From: an uncultured Olegusella sp.
GTDB lineage: Bacteria > Actinomycetota > Coriobacteriia > Coriobacteriales > Atopobiaceae
DNA length: 8,064 nt
Assembly (NCBI RefSeq): GCF_947253395.1
Contig: NZ_CAMXYY010000067.1
Location: 1 to 8,064, forward strand
Reading direction: 5' to 3'
Of the stretch, positions 1-5,285 are shown in pieces (position 1 is the first letter of the stretch; the number at the start of each line of letters is the position of its first letter). The position numbers and the translations under genes were made by a program. Below the pieces are notes generated by a model. That model was given only the letters and a program-made list of their open reading frames with translations. It had not been told where the DNA came from and did not search any database.

Positions 1-116
1 GACTACCACACGAGCCATTAGGAACAGCTCACATTGTCGCAGCTCCTAGCCCGCGCGACGACATGAGGCTGGGGGGCTTCAATGCTTCTCTCATATCGTC
101 TTTCTTAGCGAAGTGA
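1..116 (+). CDS. C-terminal end of a possible FabF-like 3-oxoacyl-ACP synthase (5' end outside window)
   Basis: An open frame enters from the left edge (first full codon at base 3) and stops at TGA 114-116, leaving 37 residues. The tail has PHE near its start and LGGFNASLI near its end. Beta-ketoacyl synthases II typically end with a PHEAR-like stretch followed about 20 residues later by GFGGxNxxLI, and the spacing here is similar. FabF condenses acyl-ACP with malonyl-ACP in cytosolic fatty-acid elongation. The glycine loop is not the usual FGFGG: R-L-G-G replaces it, so this could be a divergent family member or something else. The catalytic Cys and His residues would lie outside the window. 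The identification rests on this short tail only. Confidence 0.4.
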   Translation, partial: LPHEPLGTAHIVAAPSPRDDMRLGGFNASLISSFLAK

Positions 117-289
117 CACGGAGTGACAGAAAAATGACAAAAATTTTTTAAGATAGTATGAAAAGAGAGATTTCACACACATAACTCAGCACCACAGGTT
201 TGAATGACCAAGAACGGCTATGACGGCAGCGGTGTTGAACTTATGCTTTGGATTTCCATTCACCATAAACGGCCTAGAACGTGCTGTCT

Positions 290-337
290 AGTAACTTGTG
301 AAGGTACTTAAACATGCTGATAGCTGATGACTTCTAT
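290..337 (+). promoter_or_regulatory. Probable fluoride riboswitch (crcB motif) aptamer
   Basis: The 3' half follows the crcB-motif consensus closely: AAAC (310-313), a short hairpin GCT (316-318)/AGC (322-324), then TGATGACTTCTAT (325-337). The known consensus is AAAC, a GC-rich hairpin, then TRATGrcYYCTAC. The 5' half gives a P1 helix AGTA (290-293)/TACT (305-308) and an upstream GAAG (300-303) that can pair with CTTC (331-334), which is the expected pseudoknot. P1 is weaker and its loop slightly longer than in well-known examples. An alternative hairpin (291-293 and 295-297 with 301-303 and 305-307) could compete with it. The position, about 50 bases before a fluC/crcB gene, strongly supports the call. 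CTTCT 331-335 can also pair with GGAAG 379-383 of the gene's SD, suggesting translational control; that part is inference. Confidence 0.72.
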
Positions 338-389
338 TGGAATGAGGACGACGGCGTTTTCTATGCCTAAAAATGAAAGGAAGAATTAT

Positions 390-752
390 ATGCTAATAAG
401 GTGTATTGCGGTAGGCGCAGGTGGATTCATTGGCTCAATCACAAGGTATTTATTGTCTAAAGTAGAACTGCAAAAAACTGGAAATTATTCTCTCAACACA
501 CTTTTAGTTAATGTTCTTGGCGCTGTCTTGATAGGTGTCATAATTGCTCAGGCGCAGCAAAACGGGATGAGTGAAAACAAATTGTTGTTTCTGAAATTCG
601 GTCTTTGCGGTGGGCTTACAACATTTTCGACATTTTCTGTTGAAGTGTATGGTTATCTTGAAACAGGGAATGTCCTAATCGCAATTGGGTATGCTGTGGC
701 TTCTGTAGTATTAAGCCTCATAGGAGTAATGCTTGGAATGAAAATGGTCTAA
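390..752 (+). CDS. crcB: Fluoride-specific ion channel FluC/CrcB
   Basis: A 120-residue membrane protein, the normal length for FluC. It exports fluoride across the cytoplasmic membrane and works as an antiparallel homodimer. Family marks are visible: GGFIGSITRY at residues 11-20, the pore Asn in LLVNVLG (Asn41), and GLCGGLTTFSTFS at 71-83, which holds the phenylalanine box and central Na+-site segment. Four hydrophobic segments lie at about 3-22, 36-56, 65-86 and 95-118. I chose ATG 390 because the SD-like GAAAGGAAG (375-383) precedes it and the product then begins at the family's usual MxxR start. The longer frame from 327 would begin inside the riboswitch. Only one crcB copy is seen, so a homodimer is expected rather than a paired system. 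It is more AT-rich in codon use than the genes to the right, hinting at acquisition. Confidence 0.93.
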   Translation: MLIRCIAVGAGGFIGSITRYLLSKVELQKTGNYSLNTLLVNVLGAVLIGVIIAQAQQNGMSENKLLFLKFGLCGGLTTFSTFSVEVYGYLETGNVLIAIGYAVASVVLSLIGVMLGMKMV

Positions 753-764
753 AATCAAAAAGTC

Positions 765-795
765 TCCTCTACCAAATCAGAGGATACATTGTATC
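765..795. repeat. Two adjoining short inverted repeats downstream of crcB
   Basis: TCCTCT (765-770) and AGAGGA (779-784) form a 6-bp hairpin with an 8-base loop 12 bases after the crcB stop. Directly adjoining is GATACATTGTATC (783-795), a 6-bp perfect inverted repeat around a single central T. No U-tract follows either hairpin, so a rho-independent terminator is not supported. The second could be a small operator-like palindrome, but with no gene start nearby that is a guess. Confidence 0.3.
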
Positions 796-942
796 AATGA
801 TAAGGTTTTACTACATGAAAATGCAGGTGGGAATGGGTAAAATCCGATCCAATTTTTTAATATGAGCAAGACATCGTCAAGTGGCCAAATCGGGCGTGGC
901 CCCAACGATATGGAGCCAGACCCTTTCCCTATATCAGCCCAT

Positions 943-1302
943 CTACGGTGACCTTGGTACGTCTTTCCGATGCTCGTCTTCGCAGTCTTTCATTAGCTCA
1001 GCTATCAGATTAAGTACATCATTTTGAGCTTTAGTAAATTCGTCACGGCCCAGGACTAATTTAAGATCAGCGAGCATGTCAGCAAAGCTGATGTTCTTTG
1101 ACGGTGACACACGGGCGCAGTATAACCTTTCATCATGAGCTCAGATGTTACGAAAGTCCTTAATGTGGTCATATGCGAGTCTCAGTCTTTTAGGACTTAT
1201 TTTTATAGTGCCTGAATATGCCTCTGCGTTAAGGCTAGAAAATATGCTGCAAATCATAGAACTTAAATATTTTGCTAAGCATAAGAAGGCAGTATTAAAT
1301 AC
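943..1302 (-). pseudogene. Remnant of an Abi_2 (AbiD/AbiF-type) HEPN abortive-infection gene, broken by TGA in the HEPN motif
   Basis: Read on the minus strand, one frame runs from 1302 to TAG 943-945 with a single internal TGA at 1141-1143. Fifty-three codons precede the TGA and 65 follow it. Around the break the frame reads ..IKDFRNI*AHDERLY.., matching the Abi_2 hallmark RNxCAHxxRLY, whose R(N)xxxH is the predicted RNase site of HEPN domains. The family Cys sits exactly where the TGA is, so a TGC-to-TGA or TGT-to-TGA change would explain it. The part before the break (..SSLNAEAYSGTIKISPKRL..) fits the helices that normally lead to this motif, and the part after (..LKLVLGRDEFTK..) fits the C-terminal helices. 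The N-terminal half of the family (well over 100 residues) is missing: an in-frame TAG lies at 1303-1305 and nothing Abi-like is visible beyond. Intact members act in phage defence by abortive infection. This copy should be inactive. The family call is by eye. Confidence 0.68.
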
Positions 1303-1378
1303 CTAAAGAAGAAGTAGAATTAACAAAAATGAACCTCAAGCATTATCAGAAGCTGCTCAATGATTTATTAGAAGAAAG

Positions 1379-1606
1379 ATGAGATTAGTGGACACGATTA
1401 AAGTAATTGATTCATGGGTCTTGTCTGTTGGTATGGAGCCTGTGACCATTATCAAACTCACAAAGAATGCGCCGAACACACATTGGCATAATGTGCTGGT
1501 TGATGATGACCTGCTTGAAACGGTGTATATGTCTGGTGGACGTTTAGACATGTGTGCTGTAAAGGGTTCACATAATCTTACCGGTAAAGAAGTTTCCTTT
1601 ATATGA
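1379..1606 (+). CDS. Small hypothetical protein (75 aa), possibly remnant
   Basis: An open frame of 75 codons starts at ATG 1379 and ends at TGA 1604-1606. I recognise no family. The product is soluble-looking, with a hydrophobic/amphipathic first third, a charged VDDDLLETV segment (about residues 41-49) and an SGGRLDM stretch following. It overlaps by ATGA both the end of an upstream 17-codon ORF (1329-1382) and the start of a downstream 33-codon ORF (1603-1704), the pattern of translationally coupled genes. The only ribosome-binding hint is the purine-rich AGAAGAAAG just before the start. It may be a real small gene, a fragment of a former phage or plasmid gene, or chance. Confidence 0.3.
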   Translation: MRLVDTIKVIDSWVLSVGMEPVTIIKLTKNAPNTHWHNVLVDDDLLETVYMSGGRLDMCAVKGSHNLTGKEVSFI

Positions 1607-1704
1607 GTGACTTCGCTATTGTTGCCCGCTTACTCGCTGCACTACCTGCCAGTGCTCAAGCCAACCTAGTAAGTGCAGTCCCTTTTTATACTGAATCAGA
1701 ATAG
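1603..1704 (+). CDS. Very small hypothetical ORF (33 aa) coupled to the preceding ORF
   Basis: Starts at ATG 1603, overlapping the previous stop codon in ATGA, and ends at TAG 1702-1704. The peptide begins MSDFAIVARLLAALPASAQ and is mildly amphipathic, with alanine/leucine-rich character that could form one helix. A purine-rich AAAGAAG lies roughly 10 bases upstream. No family is recognised. The overlap is its only support; it could equally be the frame-shifted tail of a decayed gene. Confidence 0.2.
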   Translation: MSDFAIVARLLAALPASAQANLVSAVPFYTESE

Positions 1705-1720
1705 ATGGTTCGTTTGTCGA
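1703..1720. repeat. Degenerate inverted copy of the tandem-repeat core
   Basis: AGATGGTTCGTTTGTCGA here matches the reverse complement of the repeat core (AGATGGTTCATGTTTCGA) at 15 of 18 positions, about 40 bases before the first direct copy. With 1762-1779 it forms an imperfect inverted pair. Confidence 0.5.
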
Positions 1721-1761
1721 CTTAGAGGAAAATCTGACCTGCGGTTTTACGTGCGCCTACT

Positions 1762-1823
1762 TCGAAACATGAACCATCTGCGATTATCGCACTCGAAACA
1801 TGAACCATCTGCGATTGTTGCAC
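1762..1823. repeat. 31-bp tandem direct repeat, two copies
   Basis: Unit one (1762-1792) and unit two (1793-1823) both begin TCGAAACATGAACCATCTGC and differ at only two positions near their ends (ATTATCGC versus ATTGTTGC). A third TCG follows at 1824. Both differences are transitions. A degenerate inverted copy of the first 18 bases lies upstream at 1703-1720 (AGATGGTTCGTTTGTCGA). The layout could be the end of a lost insertion sequence or a binding-site array. No transposase is visible. Confidence 0.75.
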
Positions 1824-1911
1824 TCGTGTAAGCTGAGGCTGCGGAAATAACGTGTGATACATAAGCACAACTTGCCAAATGAGCTGCAATATAACACCAT
1901 GTAGCTTTAGG

Positions 1912-1940
1912 TTTATGATTGCTTTGATGCAAGGTATATT
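1912..1940 (+). promoter_or_regulatory. Possible sigma70-type promoter for the GtrA operon
   Basis: TATATT (1935-1940) matches five of six bases of the -10 consensus. TTTATG (1912-1917) lies 17 bases upstream as a poor -35. Transcription would begin around 1947, very close to the SD AAGAGAGG and the TTG start at 1962. The weak -35 makes this a suggestion only. Confidence 0.25.
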
Positions 1941-1961
1941 TTTTATAAGAGAGGCATAGCG

Positions 1962-2372
1962 TTGGAGTTCAAAGAACTGACAAAGCAGTTCATTGGTTTT
2001 GCAGTAGTTGGTGTCGTAGCATTTGTCATTGACTACGCATTGTTGATGATACTCAGCCAAATACTTCTGTGGGATCCCGTTATTGCAGCTTTTATATCCT
2101 ATATAGTTTCTACCATCTTCAACTATCTAGCTTCAATGCGCTTTGTCTTTGAGCGGCGTGATGATATTTCTCGTAAAAAGGAATTTACACTTTTTGTGGT
2201 TTTCTCACTCATCGGTCTTTTACTCAATGAGATTATTATTGCGCTGGGTACCCTCTGGCTTGGTGTTGGTCCGGAGGCGGTTACCTTCAGTAAGCTTTTA
2301 GCTACCGTTATTGTGGCAATATGGAACTTTGTCAGCCGTCATCATTGGTTGGATGCGAGCAATTACTCATAG
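1962..2372 (+). CDS. GtrA-family polytopic membrane protein
   Basis: 136 residues, within the usual GtrA/DPMS range. Four hydrophobic segments lie at about 9-32, 36-57, 76-98 and 106-126. The family's Asn/aromatic/Arg elements are visible at both helix-2 and helix-4 ends: FNYLASMRFVF (53-63) and WNFVSRHHW (121-129). GtrA proteins sit in the cytoplasmic membrane and are thought to help move undecaprenyl-phosphate-linked sugars in cell-surface glycan synthesis. The exact substrate here cannot be read from sequence, and no glycosyltransferase is adjacent. The start is TTG 1962, chosen because AGAGAGG (1948-1954) precedes it at good spacing and the family N-terminus (FKELxKQFxxFxxVG) follows at once. 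The next gene begins 16 bases after the stop, so the two are probably co-transcribed. Confidence 0.85.
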   Translation: MEFKELTKQFIGFAVVGVVAFVIDYALLMILSQILLWDPVIAAFISYIVSTIFNYLASMRFVFERRDDISRKKEFTLFVVFSLIGLLLNEIIIALGTLWLGVGPEAVTFSKLLATVIVAIWNFVSRHHWLDASNYS

Positions 2373-2388
2373 CAAGAGGGGAGCACTT

Positions 2389-2769
2389 ATGACGCCCGAA
2401 TGCAAGCGTGTCAAAATCGTGTGTCTCGCCAGTTTATTTCTTGGCATTTTTGAGCTTATAGGATCTTGGTTCATTCCGGCACCCTTTGGGACTTCTATCA
2501 CCATAGTCTTTGTGCCTATGGCGGTGGGGCTTCTTTCGCTGATTATGGGAGTTCATGGAGCGCGTGCCGCCAATGTTCCACTAAAAGCAGCTGGCCTGCG
2601 TGTATTTGCGCTGATTATTTTGCTTTTGACCTGTGGTGCATTTGGCTTGGCAGTTTATATGGGACACGGTCTAACCTTGGTGGCATATGTGATTGTCCCT
2701 GCTGCTGTGATAGATTTGCTTGTTTTGATTTTTTCTTTCCAGACCAAACGTGCCCTTGACCGCGCCTAA
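2389..2769 (+). CDS. Hypothetical four-helix membrane protein
   Basis: 126 residues starting at ATG 2389 behind a strong SD, AGAGGGGAG (2375-2383). The same frame is open further upstream into the GtrA gene, but that part is only overlap. Hydrophobic segments lie at about 8-28, 34-57, 70-92 and 96-117, with a short charged tail (QTKRALDRA). Cys5 and Cys12 lie at the start of helix 1 and Cys82 in helix 3. I do not recognise a family. It sits 16 bases after the GtrA-family gene in the same direction, so a shared membrane or cell-envelope role is a reasonable inference only. Confidence 0.75.
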   Translation: MTPECKRVKIVCLASLFLGIFELIGSWFIPAPFGTSITIVFVPMAVGLLSLIMGVHGARAANVPLKAAGLRVFALIILLLTCGAFGLAVYMGHGLTLVAYVIVPAAVIDLLVLIFSFQTKRALDRA

Positions 2770-2799
2770 TATTTTACGATTTCGTGTGCTCAGCTTTTT

Positions 2800-2819
2800 T
2801 GTAGCGCCTAGAGGCTACA
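2800..2819. repeat. Inverted repeat between the membrane operon and tRNA-Val
   Basis: TGTAGC (2800-2805) and GCTACA (2814-2819) form a 6-bp hairpin with an 8-base loop. Six Ts lie before it rather than after it, so it is not a classic plus-strand terminator, and the minus strand gives As after the hairpin. Confidence 0.35.
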
Positions 2820-2824
2820 TCTGA

Positions 2825-2830
2825 TATAGT
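2825..2830 (+). promoter_or_regulatory. Likely -10 element of the tRNA-Val promoter
   Basis: TATAGT matches five of six -10 bases and ends 11 bases before the tRNA, placing the start of transcription about 4-5 bases upstream of the mature 5' end. No convincing -35 is seen at 16-18 bp. Confidence 0.4.
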
Positions 2831-2841
2831 GTCTTGCGCAC

Positions 2842-2916
2842 GGGCGACTAGCTCAGGGGTAGAGCGCATCCTTCACACGGATGAGGCCGCTGGTTCGAAA
2901 CCAGCGTCGCCCACCA
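2842..2916 (+). tRNA. tRNA-Val (anticodon CAC), CCA encoded
   Basis: A complete cloverleaf is readable. The acceptor stem GGGCGAC (2842-2848) pairs perfectly with GTCGCCC (2906-2912). The D arm is GCTC/GAGC around AGGGGTA. The anticodon stem is CATCC/GGATG with loop TTCACAC, giving anticodon CAC (reads GUG). The variable loop is AGGCC. The T arm is GCTGG/CCAGC around TTCGAAA. Discriminator A2913 is followed by an encoded CCA (2914-2916). The gene is 75 nt, normal for class I tRNA. It is followed by its own terminator and then the dnaJ-like gene. Confidence 0.97.
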
Positions 2917-2925
2917 CAAATGTTT

Positions 2926-2955
2926 GGGTCAGGGACTTTTGCCCCTGGCCTTTTT
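2926..2955 (+). terminator. Rho-independent terminator after tRNA-Val
   Basis: GGTCAGGG (2927-2934) pairs with CCCTGGCC (2943-2950) over 8 bp including one G-U, with loop 2935-2942, followed at once by TTTTT (2951-2955). It lies between the tRNA and the SD of the next gene, so dnaJ transcription must come from read-through or a nearby start not evident here. Confidence 0.8.
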
Positions 2956-2972
2956 GCTATAGGAGATGGTCC

Positions 2973-4085
2973 ATGTCTTCAATGAATGAAAAGGACTATT
3001 ACGCGATTCTTGGTGTGGCAAAAGAGGCTACAGGAGATGAGATTCGCAAGGCTTTCCAACAGAAGGCTCGCAAACTTCATCCTGACGTCAACAAGGAGCC
3101 TGACGCTGAGGCACGCTTCAAGGAAGTCTCAGAGGCTTATGCGGTTCTCTCTGATGACAACAAGCGTCGCCGTTATGATGCAATGAGGTCTGGCTCCCCC
3201 TTTGCAGGAGCGAGTTACGGCACCCCAGCTGGATCTTATCCCGACTCCTATGGTAATCCCTTTAGTTGGGGATTTCCCTTTAGTGGTTTTGATGGCGCTT
3301 TTCGCAGACAGGCCAGTTCTGTCCAGCGTTCGCGCTCATACAATCCTAAAGCTGGAGCCGATATCATCTTCCAAATTGATATCGATGAAAAGCAGGCTGC
3401 ACAAGGAGTACGCCGTGGCATTACCTACCAGCGCTATTCAACATGTAATGCCTGTCATGGTTCGGGTTCCGTGCATACTGAGCATCCTGAAACTTGCCCG
3501 ACCTGCAATGGCAGCGGACGCATATCACTCAACCTCAGTGACTTTATTGGTTTCGGTGTGATGGAGATGGTCTGTCCCGAGTGTCAAGGTACTGGTCAGG
3601 TTGTAGCAGATCCTTGCTCTGTCTGTGGCGGAGCAGGGCGCGTGTTAACGGCAAGTGAAGTTGTGGTTGATATTCCTGCGGGTAGTCATGATGGTGATAC
3701 GGTACGTGTGTCTGGTAAGGGAAATGCAGGCACCAATGGCGAGGCGGCGGGCGATTTTGTTTGTCGTATAGGAGTGCCTGCCGAACAGCCTGATAGACGT
3801 GCGACCATGGGCTTTAGGAGTCTTGGGTTTTTCATTCCATTTTTACTGTTCTATGCGCTTTCCAATCAGCAAACTATGCTCATTGGGCTTGTTATTGCAC
3901 TAGCTCTATTCCTCTTTGTAGTGATATCAAGTGGTGGATTTACGCATAGTAAGTACTGGTGGCGTAATGCCTGGCGCACACTTGTGCATGCCGCTTCTTC
4001 TGTACTGCCTATAGTGTTTTTCTTCCTGATTATCCGAGTTTTTACGACGTTTGTTTTGGCTTGCTCGACACTCGGGCGTTTTTAA
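2973..4085 (+). CDS. Membrane-anchored DnaJ-family protein (J domain, zinc region, C-terminal TM segments)
   Basis: 370 residues. An N-terminal J domain (about 8-70) has HPD at 36-38, the motif that stimulates the ATPase of DnaK. A Gly/Phe/Ser/Tyr-rich linker spans about 73-110. All four zinc motifs are present: CNACHGSG 158, CPTCNGSG 175, CPECQGTG 201 and CSVCGGAG 215. After them only the first part of C-terminal domain I remains (EVVVDIPAG..GDFVCRIGV, about 229-268). Domain II and the dimerisation tail are missing. Instead there are hydrophobic segments at about 283-298, 301-319 and 342-364, predicting a membrane anchor with the J domain in the cytoplasm. ATG 2973 is chosen because AGGAGA (2961-2966) precedes it; the frame is open back through the tRNA gene, which is artefactual. 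It lies just upstream of a canonical DnaJ and probably arose by duplication. It is expected to recruit DnaK to the membrane; the client is unknown. Confidence 0.88.
   Translation: MSSMNEKDYYAILGVAKEATGDEIRKAFQQKARKLHPDVNKEPDAEARFKEVSEAYAVLSDDNKRRRYDAMRSGSPFAGASYGTPAGSYPDSYGNPFSWGFPFSGFDGAFRRQASSVQRSRSYNPKAGADIIFQIDIDEKQAAQGVRRGITYQRYSTCNACHGSGSVHTEHPETCPTCNGSGRISLNLSDFIGFGVMEMVCPECQGTGQVVADPCSVCGGAGRVLTASEVVVDIPAGSHDGDTVRVSGKGNAGTNGEAAGDFVCRIGVPAEQPDRRATMGFRSLGFFIPFLLFYALSNQQTMLIGLVIALALFLFVVISSGGFTHSKYWWRNAWRTLVHAASSVLPIVFFFLIIRVFTTFVLACSTLGRF
4063..4083 (+). terminator. Possible weak terminator overlapping the end of the first DnaJ gene
   Basis: GCTCG (4063-4067) pairs with CGGGC (4073-4077, one G-U) around ACACT, then G and TTTTT (4079-4083). 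The hairpin is within the last codons of the gene. The stem is only 5 bp, so partial termination at best. Confidence 0.35.
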
Positions 4086-4104
4086 AAATTGATTTTTTGT
4101 ATCA

Positions 4105-4133
4105 GCACAAGCATTTTGGGGCATAAGTTGTGC
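4105..4133. promoter_or_regulatory. Inverted repeat upstream of canonical dnaJ (possible operator)
   Basis: GCACAA (4105-4110) and TTGTGC (4128-4133) are a perfect 6-bp inverted repeat with a 17-base spacer, placed 30 bases before the GTG start. The half-sites share GCAC/GTGC with the HrcA operator CIRCE (TTAGCACTC-N9-GAGTGCTAA), but the spacing is too wide and the outer bases do not fit. The repeat may be a heat-shock regulator site of another type, an mRNA hairpin, or chance. Confidence 0.3.
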
Positions 4134-4163
4134 GAGTAAACGTTTTTGTTGGGGGATAGTACT

Positions 4164-5273
4164 GTGGCACAGAAGGATTATTACGAGCTGCTCGAAGTTG
4201 AGCGAGATGCTGACGCAAAGACAATTAAGAGAGCCTTTTTGAAAAAAGCACGTGCTTTGCACCCTGATGTTAACAAGGAATTAGATGCTGAGGAGCGCTT
4301 TAAGGAAGTTAATGAGGCATATGCAGTGCTTTCCGATGAGCGCAAACGCGCAAATTACGATCGCTATGGAACTGCAGAGGGTCCCGGTGGTTTTGGCTCT
4401 GATTATGTTGATATGTCCGATATCTTTGGTGGTGGCTTTGGCATCAACGATATCTTTGACTCATTCTTTGGTGGGGGTGCTTCTGGAGCGGGTCGTCCCA
4501 CTCGTACACATGGCCGTGACATGGGCATTACGCTGCGCATTAGCCTCGCTGAGGCGGCTGCTGGTTGTAAAAAAACTATTTCGTACGAGCGCCTTGCGCC
4601 GTGTGATGATTGCAACGGTAGTGGCGTTGCAGAAGGTGGACATGAGACTACCTGTGGGCGTTGCCACGGTACGGGACGTGTGGTAGAGGTGCAGCGCACC
4701 ATCTTTGGTCAGATGCAAACCCAGGCCACCTGTCCTGATTGCCAAGGTTCAGGCAAGGTTGTTGATCATCCCTGCGAAACCTGTGACGGTCAAGGGCGCA
4801 CACCTTCTCGTGAAACGGTGGATATCGATATTCCTGCTGGTGTGCATTCAGGTCAGACACTTAAGGTTGAAGCCAAGGGCGAAGCTGGTGTACGTGGCGA
4901 TAAGCCGGGCAATCTTGTAGTTGCCATCGAGGTTTTGGAAGACGATCGCTTTGAACGCCAAGGCGATGATTTGTATTGTGAGCTGCAGATTGATGCACTT
5001 GAGGCAATGGTGGGCTGTGCGCGCGATATCGATGGCATACTTGAGGGCGAGACCGTACACATTACTGTTCCAGCCGCCTGTCAGTTTGGTCAGCAAGTTC
5101 GTGTAAAGCATCAGGGTATGCCTCGTCGTGGTGGTAAAGCTCGGGGTGACCTTTTTGTTGTTGTGCGCGTTGTGGTGCCCGACAATCTTAACTATCAGCA
5201 AAAAAATGCTATACGCGATTTGATTAAGCAGCGCGAGACAAAAACATCCTCTCACATGAAGACAAAAAAGTAA
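4164..5273 (+). CDS. dnaJ: Chaperone protein DnaJ (canonical type I)
   Basis: 369 residues, the normal DnaJ length. The J domain (about 5-68) has HPD at 33-35. The G/F region with DIFGGGFG and FFGGG spans about 73-112. A four-motif zinc region follows: CDDCNGSG 147, CGRCHGTG 164, CPDCQGSG 190 and CETCDGQG 204. C-terminal domains I and II span about 213-340 ([10 protein letters not shown], then [10 protein letters not shown] and HQGMPRRGG), with a short dimerisation tail. DnaJ delivers unfolded clients to DnaK in the cytosol and stimulates its ATPase. The start is GTG 4164, with GGGGGA (4151-4156) 7 bases upstream; the frame also opens at a TTG six codons earlier, which would overlap the SD. 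No dnaK, grpE or hrcA is next to it. The gap to mtaB is 12 bases, so the two are likely one transcript. Confidence 0.96.
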   Translation: MAQKDYYELLEVERDADAKTIKRAFLKKARALHPDVNKELDAEERFKEVNEAYAVLSDERKRANYDRYGTAEGPGGFGSDYVDMSDIFGGGFGINDIFDSFFGGGASGAGRPTRTHGRDMGITLRISLAEAAAGCKKTISYERLAPCDDCNGSGVAEGGHETTCGRCHGTGRVVEVQRTIFGQMQTQATCPDCQGSGKVVDHPCETCDGQGRTPSRETVDIDIPAGVHSGQTLKVEAKGEAGVRGDKPGNLVVAIEVLEDDRFERQGDDLYCELQIDALEAMVGCARDIDGILEGETVHITVPAACQFGQQVRVKHQGMPRRGGKARGDLFVVVRVVVPDNLNYQQKNAIRDLIKQRETKTSSHMKTKK

Positions 5274-5285
5274 GCGAATAGTTCT

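Larger units (their letters stand above)
1306..1961. other. Gene-poor stretch between the Abi remnant and the gtrA-like gene
   Basis: No recognisable protein of normal size is found here on either strand. The stretch holds three tiny ATGA-overlapping plus-strand ORFs (listed separately), a 31-bp tandem repeat with an inverted partial copy, and the upstream region of the GtrA-family gene. Minus-strand frames of 60-110 codons in 1357-1551 and 1722-2060 look like chance frames. The second is largely antisense to the start of the GtrA gene and crosses the repeat. The overall look is degraded mobile or accessory DNA. Confidence 0.5.

Noticed and set aside
327..389. Longer crcB start at ATG 327
   Set aside because: This ATG lies inside the riboswitch aptamer and adds 21 residues not expected in FluC proteins; ATG 390 has an SD and the family N-terminus.
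862..951. 29-codon plus-strand ORF starting at ATG 862
   Set aside because: No SD, no recognisable features, and it overlaps the end of the Abi remnant on the other strand.
1141..1143. TGA in the HEPN frame read as selenocysteine
   Set aside because: Abi_2 proteins have Cys here but no known selenoprotein forms, and the N-terminal half is missing anyway, so decay is the simpler explanation.
1762..1823. Mini CRISPR array
   Set aside because: The two units are directly adjacent with no spacer, and no cas genes are nearby.
1722..2060. Minus-strand ORF of 112 codons
   Set aside because: It is antisense to the GtrA N-terminus and crosses the tandem repeat; low-complexity composition, no family features.
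2311..2388. Upstream extension of the second membrane protein into the GtrA gene
   Set aside because: The strong SD AGAGGGGAG right before ATG 2389 decides the start.
2829..2972. 48-residue N-terminal extension of the first DnaJ gene
   Set aside because: It would translate through tRNA-Val and its terminator; ATG 2973 has a good SD.
4105..4133. CIRCE (HrcA) operator
   Set aside because: Only the GCAC/GTGC cores agree; the spacer between cores is 21 rather than 13 bases and the outer bases differ.
4403..4745. Minus-strand ORFs inside dnaJ (and similar ones in mtaB and phoH)
   Set aside because: Shadows of well-supported plus-strand genes with no SD and no family features.
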